64,000 bases of DNA from an uncultured Bacteroidales bacterium. GTDB lineage: Bacteria > Bacteroidota > Bacteroidia > Bacteroidales > UBA932. The notes beneath the pieces are model-generated. The model ran no database searches and was not told the DNA's origin. It saw only the letters and a list, made by a program, of their open reading frames with translations. Made by a program: the position numbers and the translations under genes. Below are positions 45,027-54,834 of this stretch, in pieces (positions within the stretch are counted from its first letter, which is position 1; each line of letters begins with the position of its first letter). The stretch spans positions 124,001-188,000 of the forward strand of contig CALUPG010000001.1 in assembly GCA_944322565.1 (NCBI GenBank). The letters are read 5' to 3'.

Positions 45027-46535
45027 TCAATGGCCGGCATTTCTCGTCAGCATTATGACATTTTCTGTATCTGCATCTATTTTCACAGACTCGTCGATTC
45101 TTGTTCCCGCCACGGCAATGACATGATGTTCAGGCTCATCGGCATTCCCTGATTCTGCCGGATTTGCCGGCAGGGCGTCAAAGGCAGGGGGTCTGACAAG
45201 CATCACAGCCTGTTCCTTTTCAATCTGCCCGTATTTAAGGTCAGTGAACAGGTCACTTATTTTCTTCCGGCCCTTCATCCCGAACGGGACAATCCAGTCA
45301 CCGGGCATCCATCGTCTGAGCAACAGGGGGAAGTCAGCCTTGTCCTTGTCGAAAACCAGCACGCCTGCCGGCTGTCGCAGAGTATGGATATCACTTCTGC
45401 GGCATACCTTTACAGAAAATGAAGAACCGTTGAAAAAATAATTTCCCGCACCTCTTATGACCATTATCGGTTCAGATTCCGATATGGCCGTTCCTGTCAG
45501 ACGCCATTCAGGAAATCCGGATCCGGGGGGCGTCATCTCAGTTTTTCTGATGACAATCCGGTCAGAAGATGTGAACAATTCATATTTTCCTGACAAGAAT
45601 TTCTTTCCGGCAACCGTGTCCGACTCGGAAAGTACCCTTGCCAATGACTGGACAGATGATGAATTGAAGCCGTAAGGTTCAAGAAGGCGATAAAGCATAT
45701 ATCGCCAGTGCCGCAGGGACATCAGTCTCCGGATGCTGATACGGCATCCGCCTGAGGCATCACAAGTGTCCGCCACTTCTTTGCGATGCGACTCAAAATA
45801 GTCGTCGGCTATATCGCAGACATCCGAAAAATATCCGATTTCCCGGCCGACTGTCTTTACGAAAGACGGATTTATGGACGAAAAGACCGGGAACACCAGA
45901 TTCCTTATCTTGTTTCTCCTGTATTCAGTCCCTGAATTGGTACTGTCATCATGATGGGCGATGCCGCGTGACACCATATACCCTTCAATCTGCTGCCGGG
46001 TAAAATGAAGCATGGGACGAATAAGGGGGACAGGGGCACTGCCTTCTTCCCGGCATGGAACAAAGCCGGACTCTTCCATACCCGCAATACCTCTGATCCC
46101 CGTTCCTCTGAGCAGATTGAGGAACAAGGTCTCGACATTGTCATTTGCATTATGGGCGACAGCCACGCAGCAATATCCTTTCTCTCTGGCTAAAGCGGCA
46201 AACCACCTGTACCTCAGTTCCCTTGCCGCCATCTCGATGCTGACGGACCCGGAGGCGGCAAATGCCGCTGTATCAAAACTCCTGGAATGAAACGGCACAT
46301 TGTTTTTCTCCGCCCAGCTGCGGACAAATGCCTCGTCGGAGTCGCTCTCCTCTCCCCGGAGACAGAAATTGCAATGCGCAACGGCAAAATCAGGATATGA
46401 CAATGCATGGCGGAAAAGCTCTGCCATGCACATGGAATCTATGCCGCCGCTGATGGCAAGCAGTACAGGCTTTTCCCCGGCATCAGGAACACCGGCCAGC
46501 AGCCGAGACAGACAGGAATCAAACCTGGACTGCAT
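45027..46535 (-). CDS. tilS: tRNA(Ile)-lysidine synthase
   Basis: 502 aa from the ATG reading MQSRFDSCLSRLL; a TTG 9 bases upstream is in frame. The PP-loop ATP site is LLAISGGIDSMCMAEL. Further TilS blocks are VAHCNFCLRGEESDSDEAFV and VAHNANDNVETLFLNLLRGTGIRGI, followed by the HHDDSTN segment. The C-terminal TilS domain contains RRWMPGDWIVPFGMKGRKKISDLF. It converts C34 of the AUA-reading tRNA-Ile to lysidine, an essential step. It follows the DUF3078 gene by only a few bases. Confidence 0.95.
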   Translation of the reverse strand: MQSRFDSCLSRLLAGVPDAGEKPVLLAISGGIDSMCMAELFRHALSYPDFAVAHCNFCLRGEESDSDEAFVRSWAEKNNVPFHSRSFDTAAFAASGSVSIEMAARELRYRWFAALAREKGYCCVAVAHNANDNVETLFLNLLRGTGIRGIAGMEESGFVPCREEGSAPVPLIRPMLHFTRQQIEGYMVSRGIAHHDDSTNSGTEYRRNKIRNLVFPVFSSINPSFVKTVGREIGYFSDVCDIADDYFESHRKEVADTCDASGGCRISIRRLMSLRHWRYMLYRLLEPYGFNSSSVQSLARVLSESDTVAGKKFLSGKYELFTSSDRIVIRKTEMTPPGSGFPEWRLTGTAISESEPIMVIRGAGNYFFNGSSFSVKVCRRSDIHTLRQPAGVLVFDKDKADFPLLLRRWMPGDWIVPFGMKGRKKISDLFTDLKYGQIEKEQAVMLVRPPAFDALPANPAESGNADEPEHHVIAVAGTRIDESVKIDADTENVIMLTRNAGH

Positions 46536-46540
46536 GATTG

Positions 46541-47644
46541 TCAATAATTCTTTGAAGCAAATGTATATACGAATCCGAATGAGAGGGATTCCTTGAACTG
46601 TACCCTCTGCTTCCCGGCACGGCCCGCCTTGATGTCATCCTGGGTCTGGATGATGATGTCATCGTCATAGATGAGGTTGGTCATGATGGTGAACGAGAAG
46701 AACTTGGCTATCTTCCAGTCTATCCTGTTGTCCCAGTTGACACGAAGGTTCTGCGGCTTGTCAAGATAGTCCGAGAAGAGAACCACCTGTGACGAAAAGG
46801 CAAAATTGTCATTGACATTGACCTTGAAATCCACCTTCAGCTGGGCACCGAACTCGAATTTTGCCGCCTTGTAGACATTGCCGTCAATATTCCCGTCACC
46901 ATCCTTCGGCAAATCCGCTTCAGCCATACCTTCGTATTCCTTTTTCAGGGGCTGGCCGTAGGATTTTCTCAGGAAAGGATCGTCAACAATTACAAAACCT
47001 CCCGTAACCGGGGCGAAATTGACTGAAAGCCACTTGAGGGGCTTGTAATCCATACCGAGCGCAAGATTGGTGTATGCAGGAGACAGAAGTCCGGACTTGA
47101 GCACCCTTGCGTCCTTCCAGTCCTCTTTGGTATATTCTTCGCCCGGATCAAGGGTACGGGTAGGAGTAGGAAAGTCGTAAGTGTTCGAGAACTGCGACCT
47201 GAAATTGAATTCGGCTGAATAATACAGGTTCTTTGTAGCAGTATATCCCCATTTGCTCTCAAGATAAATCCTGTCGTCGGTCTTCTGCAGGATGGGCTTG
47301 TCTGCGGAATAGAGGAAGCCATAGTCAAGCTGGAGACGGTTGTTCCAGAACATCTCGCCTTTGCTATAGTTGGCATTGGCGTCAATGAATGTCTTGAGAG
47401 ACACTGTGTTGTATCCACCGGCCGCCCAATTGGTCAAAGATGTCTGGCCGAGGTCAAGCTTAGTCTGAAGAGATGTCTTCCAATACTTTGCGGCAGGCTC
47501 TTTCGGAGCTTCGGCTTCAGGAGCAGACTGGATGGCCTCAGCGGCAGCTGCGGCAGCTTTCTGGGCTTCGGAGATGTCTTCCTGGGCGAACGCGGCAAAA
47601 GTCATGGATACCGCAAAGATACTTACGAATAATTTCTTCAGCAT
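46541..47644 (-). CDS. DUF3078 family outer-membrane protein
   Basis: 367 aa. A signal peptide ends at AAFAQ (about residue 21), then a short Ala/Glu/Pro-rich stretch, then a beta-barrel-like domain beginning WKTSLQTKLDLGQTSLTNWAAGG. That opening, and the closing SFGFVYTFASKNY strand, match the DUF3078 family, which is common in Bacteroidota and predicted to sit in the outer membrane. No enzymatic motif is seen and the function is unknown. It lies between proS (56 bases upstream) and tilS. Confidence 0.85.
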   Translation of the reverse strand: MLKKLFVSIFAVSMTFAAFAQEDISEAQKAAAAAAEAIQSAPEAEAPKEPAAKYWKTSLQTKLDLGQTSLTNWAAGGYNTVSLKTFIDANANYSKGEMFWNNRLQLDYGFLYSADKPILQKTDDRIYLESKWGYTATKNLYYSAEFNFRSQFSNTYDFPTPTRTLDPGEEYTKEDWKDARVLKSGLLSPAYTNLALGMDYKPLKWLSVNFAPVTGGFVIVDDPFLRKSYGQPLKKEYEGMAEADLPKDGDGNIDGNVYKAAKFEFGAQLKVDFKVNVNDNFAFSSQVVLFSDYLDKPQNLRVNWDNRIDWKIAKFFSFTIMTNLIYDDDIIIQTQDDIKAGRAGKQRVQFKESLSFGFVYTFASKNY

Positions 47645-47700
47645 AAAATCAGAATTAAACTAAATAATATCAAACTTCACCAAATGGAATCCGCCGTGAA

Positions 47701-49179
47701 TCAATATGAGCGGGCAAAGAGGACTCTCCTGTGCGACGGCTTGCCTGAATAGATGCACTTTCCTTCCTCCTCACATACGGCACTGTCTATAGGGATGCAT
47801 CTGATGGTCGCCTTTGTCTCCTCCTTGATTCTCTCTTCGGTCTCGGTGGTTCCGTCCCAGTGGCAGAGCAGGAAGCCTCCTTTCTCTATCTTGTCCTTGA
47901 AATCATCCCAGGAATCTACCCTGACGATGCTTTCATCCCTGAATTTCAGGGCCTTTGCATATATATTGTTCTGAATTTCAACGAGAAGATCCTCAATCCT
48001 CTTGCCGAGGCCTTCCTGCGGTACGGACATCTTCTCAAGCGTGTCCCTGCGTGCAAGCTCGACTTGTCCGTTCTGCAGATCCCGCGGGCCTATGGCAATG
48101 CGCACAGGCACTCCTTTCAGTTCCCATTCAGCGAACTTGAATCCTGGACGGAGGGTATCCCTGTCATCAATCTTCACAGTATGTCCGTGCGCTTCAAGCT
48201 CCTTCCTGAGTTCATCCATCTTCCCGAGAATGGAGTTCCTCTCCTCTTCACTCTTGTATATAGGCACCATCACAACCTGTATCGGGGCAAGCTTCGGCGG
48301 CAGCACAAGGCCGTTGTCATCACCGTGAGCCATGACAAGAGCCCCCATAAGACGGGTCGACACTCCCCATGAAGTGGCCCAAACATATTCCTGCTTTCCT
48401 TCTCTGTTGGTATACTGTACATCAAAAGCCTTGGCAAAATTCTGCCCGAGGAAATGCGAAGTACCGGCCTGCAGGGCCTTTCCGTCCTGCATCAGCGCCT
48501 CTATGCAGAGGGTGTCAAGCGCACCTGCAAATCTTTCATTCGGACTCTTGTGTCCCACTACTACAGGAAGGGCAAGGGTATTTCTTGCAAAGTCCGCATA
48601 CACATTGATCATCTTCATTGCCTCTGCCTCTGCCTCTTCCCTTGTGGCATGGGCTGTATGGCCTTCCTGCCAGAGAAACTCTGCTGTCCGCAGGAAAAGC
48701 CTTGTGCGCATCTCCCACCTGACCACATTTGCCCACTGGTTACAGAGAATAGGGAGGTCTCTCCAGGATGTTATCCAGTTCTTGTAGGTATTCCAGATGA
48801 TTGTCTCGGATGTAGGTCTTACCACCAGTTCTTCCTCAAGCTTTGCTGAAGGGTCGACCACCACTCCGGGACCATCAGGATTGGCCATGAGCCTGTGGTG
48901 TGTCACAACTGCACACTCTTTGGCGAAGCCCTCGACATGCTCCGCCTCACGGCTCAGAAAAGACTTCGGTATGAAAAGAGGGAAATATGCGTTGGCATGT
49001 CCCGTATCCTTGAACATCTTGTCCAGAACATCATGCATTTTCTCCCAGATGGCATAGCCGTACGGCTTGATGACCATACATCCGCGCACGGCCGAACGCT
49101 CGGCAAGGTCAGCCTTCACTACAAGATCATCGTACCACTGCGAATAATTGTCCGCTCTCTTTGTTACCTCTTTAGCCAT
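47701..49179 (-). CDS. proS: Prolyl-tRNA synthetase, archaeal/eukaryal-type
   Basis: 492 aa, without the ~180-residue editing insertion of the typical bacterial enzyme. Motifs are [31 protein letters not shown] (class II motif 2 area), [27 protein letters not shown] and [20 protein letters not shown] (motif 3). The C-terminal zinc-type domain ends [22 protein letters not shown], the Tyr-terminated end typical of this class. It charges tRNA-Pro. This ProRS type is normal in Bacteroidota. Confidence 0.96.
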   Translation of the reverse strand: MAKEVTKRADNYSQWYDDLVVKADLAERSAVRGCMVIKPYGYAIWEKMHDVLDKMFKDTGHANAYFPLFIPKSFLSREAEHVEGFAKECAVVTHHRLMANPDGPGVVVDPSAKLEEELVVRPTSETIIWNTYKNWITSWRDLPILCNQWANVVRWEMRTRLFLRTAEFLWQEGHTAHATREEAEAEAMKMINVYADFARNTLALPVVVGHKSPNERFAGALDTLCIEALMQDGKALQAGTSHFLGQNFAKAFDVQYTNREGKQEYVWATSWGVSTRLMGALVMAHGDDNGLVLPPKLAPIQVVMVPIYKSEEERNSILGKMDELRKELEAHGHTVKIDDRDTLRPGFKFAEWELKGVPVRIAIGPRDLQNGQVELARRDTLEKMSVPQEGLGKRIEDLLVEIQNNIYAKALKFRDESIVRVDSWDDFKDKIEKGGFLLCHWDGTTETEERIKEETKATIRCIPIDSAVCEEEGKCIYSGKPSHRRVLFARSY

Positions 49180-49233
49180 TGTATTGCTTGTTTTTGTTTG
49201 ATTTTATATTTAACATTGCATACGGCCGCGGGT

Positions 49234-49241
49234 CAAAGGTA
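49234..49241 (-). promoter_or_regulatory. -7 promoter element upstream of proS
   Basis: TACCTTTG on the minus strand is a perfect TAnnTTTG element about 55 bases before the proS start codon. No clear -33 element is seen at 19-base spacing. The divergent lipoprotein gene starts about 100 bases away on the plus strand. Confidence 0.45.
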
Positions 49242-49342
49242 CGGTTGTTGCGGGAATAGCCCGGCGCACCCGCAGATTTGTGATGCCACAGCCTGCGGTC
49301 GCGAAGATACAAATAATATTGCAAATAACAGGAGATTCAGAT

Positions 49343-50569
49343 ATGAAAAAGAGACTTGCAGTTCTGTTTTCAGCCGCCCTCGTGCTGGCATCATGCGGGA
49401 CAGCGGCACAATATGCATCTTCCGGACAGAAATTTCCGGACGGAATCTACTATAAGCCTGAAAAAATCATCACGCAGACTGTCTCGGATGAGGAAGTTGC
49501 CAGCCTCGCCGACAGGACAGAAGAGACCAGGCTGTTCCTCTTCGGGGACAAGAAAGACACATTGGTCATTCCAGAGGACAAATCTGCAGTAATCAGACTC
49601 AATGACAACGGCGGCACATCAGTCACAATCACAGCCGACCCGTTCACGGAAATATATTACGACACCTGGCCGTGGACCTACTGGAGGCCCGTAACATTCG
49701 CAAGCACATGGTGGGATCCGTGGTACTACGGAAGATACTGGGGGTATTATTCCCCATGGTACAATAGTGCCTGGTACTATGACCCATGGTACTGGGGCTA
49801 TTCAAGCATCTGGTGGGATCCATGGTTCGGCAATCCGTATTTCTGGGGGGCGCCTCATCTTCCTTACAACCCGCACTGGCACCATCCACACCATGGGCAT
49901 TGCCCCGGACTGATAGCAGACAGACAGCCTGACAGATATTTCGGACACCGCACTTCCTCCGGCTCCAGCGTCAGAAGCACATACGGACCGAGGACCGGAC
50001 AGACGAGCTCATTGTCAGGGACATCATCTGCAAGAAGAGGTGCAGCCTCAGCATCCGGAGGGACAAGGACTGCAGTATCCCGCACAAGACAGTCCAGGAC
50101 ATCTGCAGTCGCCACCAGAGGCAGCGCATCCGGAATAACGGCAGTGCGCAGGACTCCGTCGACACCGGCAAACACTGCCATTTCCGGAAGCTCATCCTCT
50201 GCGGGAGCGACAAGACACAGCGCAGTGGCCTCCTCATACCGGAGGAAGTCATCCGCAGGCTCTTCAGCCGGCATTATCACGCCGGTATCAGATGGAAGCG
50301 CCAGGACTGCCGTAAATTCTGTCAGAAGATCCGCATCACGGGGTAATTCGTCATCTTACAGCAGACCTGTGTACGGCAGAGGAAGCTCAACCTCATACAA
50401 CAGCGGCTCCTCATCGTTCAGCAGAAGTTCCTCCTCGTCGTTCAGCAGAAGTTCTTCGTCCGTCAGCAGAAGCTCTTCGTCCGTCAGCAGGAGTTCATCT
50501 TCGTTCAGCAGAAGCTCATCCGGACACTCGGGAGGAAGCTCCCGCAGCGGAGGAAGTTACAGAAGATAA
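49343..50569 (+). CDS. Lipoprotein with an aromatic-rich middle and a Ser/Arg-rich repetitive tail
   Basis: 408 aa from the ATG reading MKKRLAVLFSAALVLASCGT, with GGAGA 8 bases upstream; the lipobox Cys is about residue 18. Residues ~20-105 are an ordinary folded domain. Residues ~108-185 are exceptionally rich in Trp, Tyr and Pro (YYGRYWGYYSPWYNSAWYY and similar). A His-rich turn (HWHHPHHGHCPG) follows. The last ~200 residues are Ser, Arg, Thr and Gly, ending in seven-residue repeats of the form F/V-SRSSSS. I know no function. The tail looks disordered and possibly surface exposed. The FadL-like gene follows 33 bases downstream. Confidence 0.75.
   Translation: MKKRLAVLFSAALVLASCGTAAQYASSGQKFPDGIYYKPEKIITQTVSDEEVASLADRTEETRLFLFGDKKDTLVIPEDKSAVIRLNDNGGTSVTITADPFTEIYYDTWPWTYWRPVTFASTWWDPWYYGRYWGYYSPWYNSAWYYDPWYWGYSSIWWDPWFGNPYFWGAPHLPYNPHWHHPHHGHCPGLIADRQPDRYFGHRTSSGSSVRSTYGPRTGQTSSLSGTSSARRGAASASGGTRTAVSRTRQSRTSAVATRGSASGITAVRRTPSTPANTAISGSSSSAGATRHSAVASSYRRKSSAGSSAGIITPVSDGSARTAVNSVRRSASRGNSSSYSRPVYGRGSSTSYNSGSSSFSRSSSSSFSRSSSSVSRSSSSVSRSSSSFSRSSSGHSGGSSRSGGSYRR
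50417..50521 (+). repeat. 21-bp coding tandem repeats (F/V-SRSSSS units)
   Basis: Five degenerate units of about 21 bases, each starting with a TTC or GTC codon followed by AGC AGA and Ser codons; the first unit is 24 bases long. They encode the end of the Ser-rich lipoprotein. Copy number could vary without breaking the frame. Confidence 0.9.
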
Positions 50570-50602
50570 CATTCACCATTAACAGTAAATATCATAAATA
50601 TC

Positions 50603-52297
50603 ATGAAGAAGACAGCAATTGCACTTTTGCTTGCGGGGATAACGGCAAGTGCGGGAGCGCAGACAATGTATGACGCGCTCAATTTCAGCAAAAGCAGCTA
50701 TGTGGGGACAGCAAGGACAGTGGCGATGGGAAATGCCTTCACCGCCCTGGGAGGGGATCTTGGTGCTGTCGCCATAAATCCGGCAGGCTCGGCCGTGGCC
50801 CGGTATTCACAGATTGCCATTACACCCGGCGTCAACATTTCCGTCAATTCCGCAATGGGCACGGGAATACAGTCTCCCGTGACAGGCGGACTTGAAGGAT
50901 TTGAAAAGAACCTGAGGACATCCATCGGAAGATTCGCAATGCCGAACTTCGGATTCAGCATCAACTTCGACACCCACAGGACTTCCGGTCTGAAGAACTG
51001 GACATTGGGATTCTCGGCAGAAATGACAGGCAGCTATCTGGACGATCTTGTGGCAAAAGGGACCAACAGCACCACATCGCTTGCCGGCTCCCTCGCGTCA
51101 TTCGCCAACGGATGGTTCATTGATGAACTTGCCGCAGAAAATGCATATGACATGGTGCCCGTCAGCGACTGGCGCGCAGTTGCAGCCCTTCAGTCCGGCA
51201 TCATAGAGCTTGTTCCGCTCTTTGACGGCCAGCCGGAAGATATGGGGCCGACGGACCAGTATATCGGCATCACGGAAGACGCCGAAGAAATGTCAGACCT
51301 TGACGGCAACAGATGGTGGGAAATAGGCCTTCCGAGTGGAGCAGTCCTGGATCAGACATTCGCAAGACGGACAACCGGAAGCAAATATGACTATCTTATA
51401 AATTTCGGCGGCAACTTCTCCGACAAAGTGTTCGTAGGGGTGAATCTCGGCATCACTTCGCTGAACTACAGCCACCAGTATTACATCCGGGAGAGCGCAC
51501 AGGACCCGGCATTCTTTGAGACGGGATTCAACACCCTGAAATATGAATACGGATACAGTGCGACAGGAATCGGAGTATACGGAAAATTCGGGCTCATCGT
51601 CACACCCGTATCCGGTCTGAGGCTTGGAGCCGCTTTCCAGACACCGACATCAATGTCAATCGCTGAAAGCTGGCATCTCGGAGCCGAACAGACGAGCTTT
51701 TCCGAAGAGCATCAGGGAGGAAGTTCAGAAAGTCCGGAGGGACACTACGAATATCGTCTGGTATCACCACTCCGGTTTAATGTAGGTGCAGCATACACAT
51801 TCGGGAACATCGGCCTTGTGAGCATAGACTACGAAGCCTGCAATTACAGGTCTATGAAATTCGTTGAAAAAAGTACAAACGACAACAGTGCCTTCGACGG
51901 AGTCAACACTGACATCAGGAGAAATATGGGAATGACACATGAACTGCGCCTCGGCGCTGAAATCAAGCCTCTGCAAAGTCTGGCTGTCAGGGCCGGCTAC
52001 ATCATCTCCACGTCTGCCATACCGGAAGACATCGAATATGAAAACCAGTATATCTGGGAAAAATACAAGGGTGACACTCACAGTTTTTCCTTCGGGCTCG
52101 GATACAGTTCCAAAGGCTCGTTCTATGCAGACGCAGCAGTCAGAATGACTAAATATGGGGACACTTACATCTATCCTTATGACTACTGGTATTTTGACGG
52201 AGACCAGCTTTTGGTGGACACAAGTGTGGCCGTGCCGGAAATCCTCAGCAGACGGACATTATGGAACGTGCTGCTTACCATAGGATTCAGATTCTGA
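50603..52297 (+). CDS. FadL/OmpP1-like outer-membrane protein
   Basis: 564 aa. The signal peptide ends at SAGAQ (about residue 20). The mature N-terminus YDALNFSKSSYVGTARTVAM with FTALGGDLGAVAINPAGSAV is the typical Bacteroidota version of the OMPP1/FadL/TodX family. The rest shows alternating barrel strands and ends in VLLTIGFRF with a terminal Phe. FadL-type barrels bring hydrophobic compounds across the outer membrane; the substrate here is unknown. It probably shares a transcript with the Ser-rich lipoprotein. Its 3' end overlaps the convergent WbqC-like gene by 11 bases. Confidence 0.85.
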   Translation: MKKTAIALLLAGITASAGAQTMYDALNFSKSSYVGTARTVAMGNAFTALGGDLGAVAINPAGSAVARYSQIAITPGVNISVNSAMGTGIQSPVTGGLEGFEKNLRTSIGRFAMPNFGFSINFDTHRTSGLKNWTLGFSAEMTGSYLDDLVAKGTNSTTSLAGSLASFANGWFIDELAAENAYDMVPVSDWRAVAALQSGIIELVPLFDGQPEDMGPTDQYIGITEDAEEMSDLDGNRWWEIGLPSGAVLDQTFARRTTGSKYDYLINFGGNFSDKVFVGVNLGITSLNYSHQYYIRESAQDPAFFETGFNTLKYEYGYSATGIGVYGKFGLIVTPVSGLRLGAAFQTPTSMSIAESWHLGAEQTSFSEEHQGGSSESPEGHYEYRLVSPLRFNVGAAYTFGNIGLVSIDYEACNYRSMKFVEKSTNDNSAFDGVNTDIRRNMGMTHELRLGAEIKPLQSLAVRAGYIISTSAIPEDIEYENQYIWEKYKGDTHSFSFGLGYSSKGSFYADAAVRMTKYGDTYIYPYDYWYFDGDQLLVDTSVAVPEILSRRTLWNVLLTIGFRF

Positions 52298-53009
52298 CCG
52301 GAAGTTTCTTGAGATATACTATGGAGTCAGGACCCTCGTTGAACAGGAGGTCCATGACAGACAGATTGGGAACAAAGCCGAATTTCGGGGAAAATACCTG
52401 GAAATACGGCTTTTCCAATCCGAGGCGTGCCAATATGTCATTGGATTTTTTCGGATGAAGCATATTCCTGAGGTCAATGCCGTAGTCAGATGCCAGCGGC
52501 AATGAGCGCCACGGGGAAGACGGGTCTTCGCAGAGACCTGAGGAAGCCGCATACCCACCGGTTATCCGCATCTCGGCAGGCATTCCGATTTTTGTCACAA
52601 AAAACTCTGTCAATGCCGCATTAAGTCCGAAAAGAGTTTCCTGGCACGAATCCATGATTGCGAACAATTCATCACAATAGTACTCAAAATAGGCTGATGT
52701 CCTGTACGCCGAGACTATTGCCCGCTGATGCTGCCTGACCCACGGCAAGGAATAGTCCACCTTGATTTCCCTTATCGGGAGCTTGTGTGTTCCACCCTCA
52801 TGGACGACAGGGACCGTCAGATATTGCGGGCCCGAGGCGGAGAAGAATCTGCATCTGTTCCGCCATGACTGTTTCTGGTAATTCTCGCAGCCCTCGATAT
52901 ACGCCACAGACGGATTTACCCCGTCCGGAGACAGGGTAAATCCGGCCGCCATGGCGGCAAAATATTCTATCGGCGGAAAATACGCCGTTGTCAGCAATAT
53001 CGGCTGCAC
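52287..53009 (-). CDS. WbqC-like family protein
   Basis: 240 aa from a GTG start. It has the WbqC opening LLTTAYFPPIEYFAAMAAG, the conserved NYQKQSWRNRCRF segment and VPVVHEGGTHKLPIREIKVDY. WbqC-like proteins occur in O-antigen loci and elsewhere and have no settled activity. Here the gene lies 4 bases after lpxA, at the end of the lpxD-lpxC-lpxA group rather than in the polysaccharide locus. That placement hints at a role in lipid A or outer-membrane biogenesis, but this is inference. Confidence 0.88.
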   Translation of the reverse strand: MQPILLTTAYFPPIEYFAAMAAGFTLSPDGVNPSVAYIEGCENYQKQSWRNRCRFFSASGPQYLTVPVVHEGGTHKLPIREIKVDYSLPWVRQHQRAIVSAYRTSAYFEYYCDELFAIMDSCQETLFGLNAALTEFFVTKIGMPAEMRITGGYAASSGLCEDPSSPWRSLPLASDYGIDLRNMLHPKKSNDILARLGLEKPYFQVFSPKFGFVPNLSVMDLLFNEGPDSIVYLKKLPVRI

Positions 53010-53013
53010 GGAA

Positions 53014-53826
53014 CTATTCCATTTCTCCCTTGGAGTTGGAAGTCATGCCGCGCACGATACCTCTCTTGGAGTTTCTTATGAAATCCAAAATGGCATCCCT
53101 TTCCTCTGACTGAGGGAATCCGGCCTCGATTTTGGTGCAGGCATCACTGAAATTGAACCCTGCGTTGTATATGATATCATACATATCCTTGATGCCGCGG
53201 ATCTGATCCGGAGAAAAGCCTCTGCGACGGAGTCCGACAATATTGACACCGGCATAGGAGAGAGGATCCCTTCCGCAGAGAATATAAGGCGGGACATCCT
53301 TGTTGACCTTTGAACCGCCGCCGACCATAGCATGTTTCCCGATTTTCGAGAACTGGTGGGAAAGTGTACCCCCTCCGAGAATAGCCCAGTCTTCCACAGT
53401 GGTCTCCCCGGCAATGCCCGTATAGCTCACCAGTATGCAGTGCTCTCCGACGCAGCAGTCATGCGCTATGTGCACATAGGACATGATGAGTGTATTGCTG
53501 CCCACCTTCGTCACACCTTTTCCGCTGGCCTTGGTTCCCCTGTTGATAGTGGCACATTCCCGTATATTCACATTGTCCCCTATCTCCACATAGGTCACTT
53601 CTCCGTCAAACTTGAGGTCCTGCGGGATAGCCCCAATGACCGCACCTGGAAACACACTGCAATTCTTTCCCATCTTGACATAATTGAAGATTGTTGCATG
53701 CGGAAGAATCCGGCAGCCGTCCCCTATTTCCACGAACTCATCGACAAATGCGTATGGTCCTATCTCGACATTATCTCCGAGCTTTGCATTCGGATGCACA
53801 GAGGCAAGTGGATGTATTTTATTCAT
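53014..53826 (-). CDS. lpxA: Acyl-[ACP]-UDP-N-acetylglucosamine O-acyltransferase
   Basis: 270 aa from the ATG reading MNKIHPLASVHPNAKLGDNV. It is a left-handed beta-helix of hexapeptide repeats; the catalytic His is in MSYVHIAHDC, and VGGGSKVNKDVPPYILCGRDP follows. It adds the first acyl chain to UDP-GlcNAc, the first step of lipid A. Length is slightly above the E. coli enzyme (262 aa). It follows lpxC by 32 bases and is coupled to the WbqC-like gene. Confidence 0.95.
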   Translation of the reverse strand: MNKIHPLASVHPNAKLGDNVEIGPYAFVDEFVEIGDGCRILPHATIFNYVKMGKNCSVFPGAVIGAIPQDLKFDGEVTYVEIGDNVNIRECATINRGTKASGKGVTKVGSNTLIMSYVHIAHDCCVGEHCILVSYTGIAGETTVEDWAILGGGTLSHQFSKIGKHAMVGGGSKVNKDVPPYILCGRDPLSYAGVNIVGLRRRGFSPDQIRGIKDMYDIIYNAGFNFSDACTKIEAGFPQSEERDAILDFIRNSKRGIVRGMTSNSKGEME

Positions 53827-53858
53827 AATCAACTTATTGTAAATAACTATTTTACGAA

Positions 53859-54782
53859 TTATCTGATGCTTCGCAGCAAGTCCCGCACCGCGCAGGCTGC
53901 CTTGATATTTATTGAATGTCCGGATTTCATTGCCGTTACCCTGGCCTTCAGGAAACCGCCGGTGAGACGGAGGTCTCCCATGAGATCAAGCAGCTTGTGG
54001 CGGGCGCATTCATTGGGAAACCTGAGGGTAAGATTGTTGAGATATCCGTCAGCCCTCCTTTCAAGCACCGGGACATTGAAAAGTTCGGAAATATGCTCCA
54101 GCTGCTCCTGTGAAACAGGGTTCTCGACTATCACGACGGCATTGTCCACATCTCCGCCCTTGATCAGATTGTTCTTGAAGAGAGCCTCAATTTCATGAAA
54201 GAACACAAAAGTCCTGCAGACTCCGATTTCCTCGGCATAAATAACAGACGGATCCCAATGGGCCGTCTGCACACCAAGCACTTTTGAATTGAAATCAATC
54301 TGAATATCGTATGAAGGCTCATCGGAAGGTTCGATACGGACATATGCTCCGGTCCTTTCATCCCTGACTTCGACTGGCTCCGGGAGTTCAATGTATTTTC
54401 TCGGGGAATCCTGCTCCACAATGCCGTCTTTCCAGATTGCATCCACATACGGCTTTGCGCTCCCGTCAAGAATAGGGACTTCTACATTGTCAATGTCTAT
54501 CAGGGCATTGTCTATTCCCATGCCGGTCAGGGCCGACATAAGATGTTCAATCGTTATGACAGATATTTCTCCTGAAGTTATGGTAGTGCTCCTGGCCGTT
54601 CCGGAAACATTGTCCGCAAGCGCCTCTATGATGGCGTTCTCACCGATATCCGTTCTTCTGAATCTGATTCCATGGCCGACAGGAGCGGGATTTATCGTAA
54701 TTTTCGAGACCTTTCCGGTATGAAGACCCTTCCCCTCAAAACTGAAGCTTCTCCCGACTGTCTGTTGCTGTAATTGTATCAT
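53859..54782 (-). CDS. lpxC: UDP-3-O-acyl-N-acetylglucosamine deacetylase, without a FabZ domain
   Basis: 307 aa from the ATG reading MIQLQQQTVGRSFSFEGKGLHTGK. Zinc and catalytic motifs are present: TIEHLMSALTGMGIDNALI (first His), LTLRFPNECARHKLLDLMGDL (His and Asp) and KSGHSINIKAA near the end. It carries out the committed step of lipid A synthesis in the cytosol. In many Bacteroidota LpxC is fused to a C-terminal FabZ dehydratase (about 460 aa in total); here it ends cleanly after the LpxC fold, with lpxA 32 bases further on. A separate fabZ must exist elsewhere. Confidence 0.95.
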   Translation of the reverse strand: MIQLQQQTVGRSFSFEGKGLHTGKVSKITINPAPVGHGIRFRRTDIGENAIIEALADNVSGTARSTTITSGEISVITIEHLMSALTGMGIDNALIDIDNVEVPILDGSAKPYVDAIWKDGIVEQDSPRKYIELPEPVEVRDERTGAYVRIEPSDEPSYDIQIDFNSKVLGVQTAHWDPSVIYAEEIGVCRTFVFFHEIEALFKNNLIKGGDVDNAVVIVENPVSQEQLEHISELFNVPVLERRADGYLNNLTLRFPNECARHKLLDLMGDLRLTGGFLKARVTAMKSGHSINIKAACAVRDLLRSIR

Positions 54783-54834
54783 CCTATAAATCAATTGCGA
54801 ACCGCAAAGATAATTAAATTTTCATTTTCTCCTA

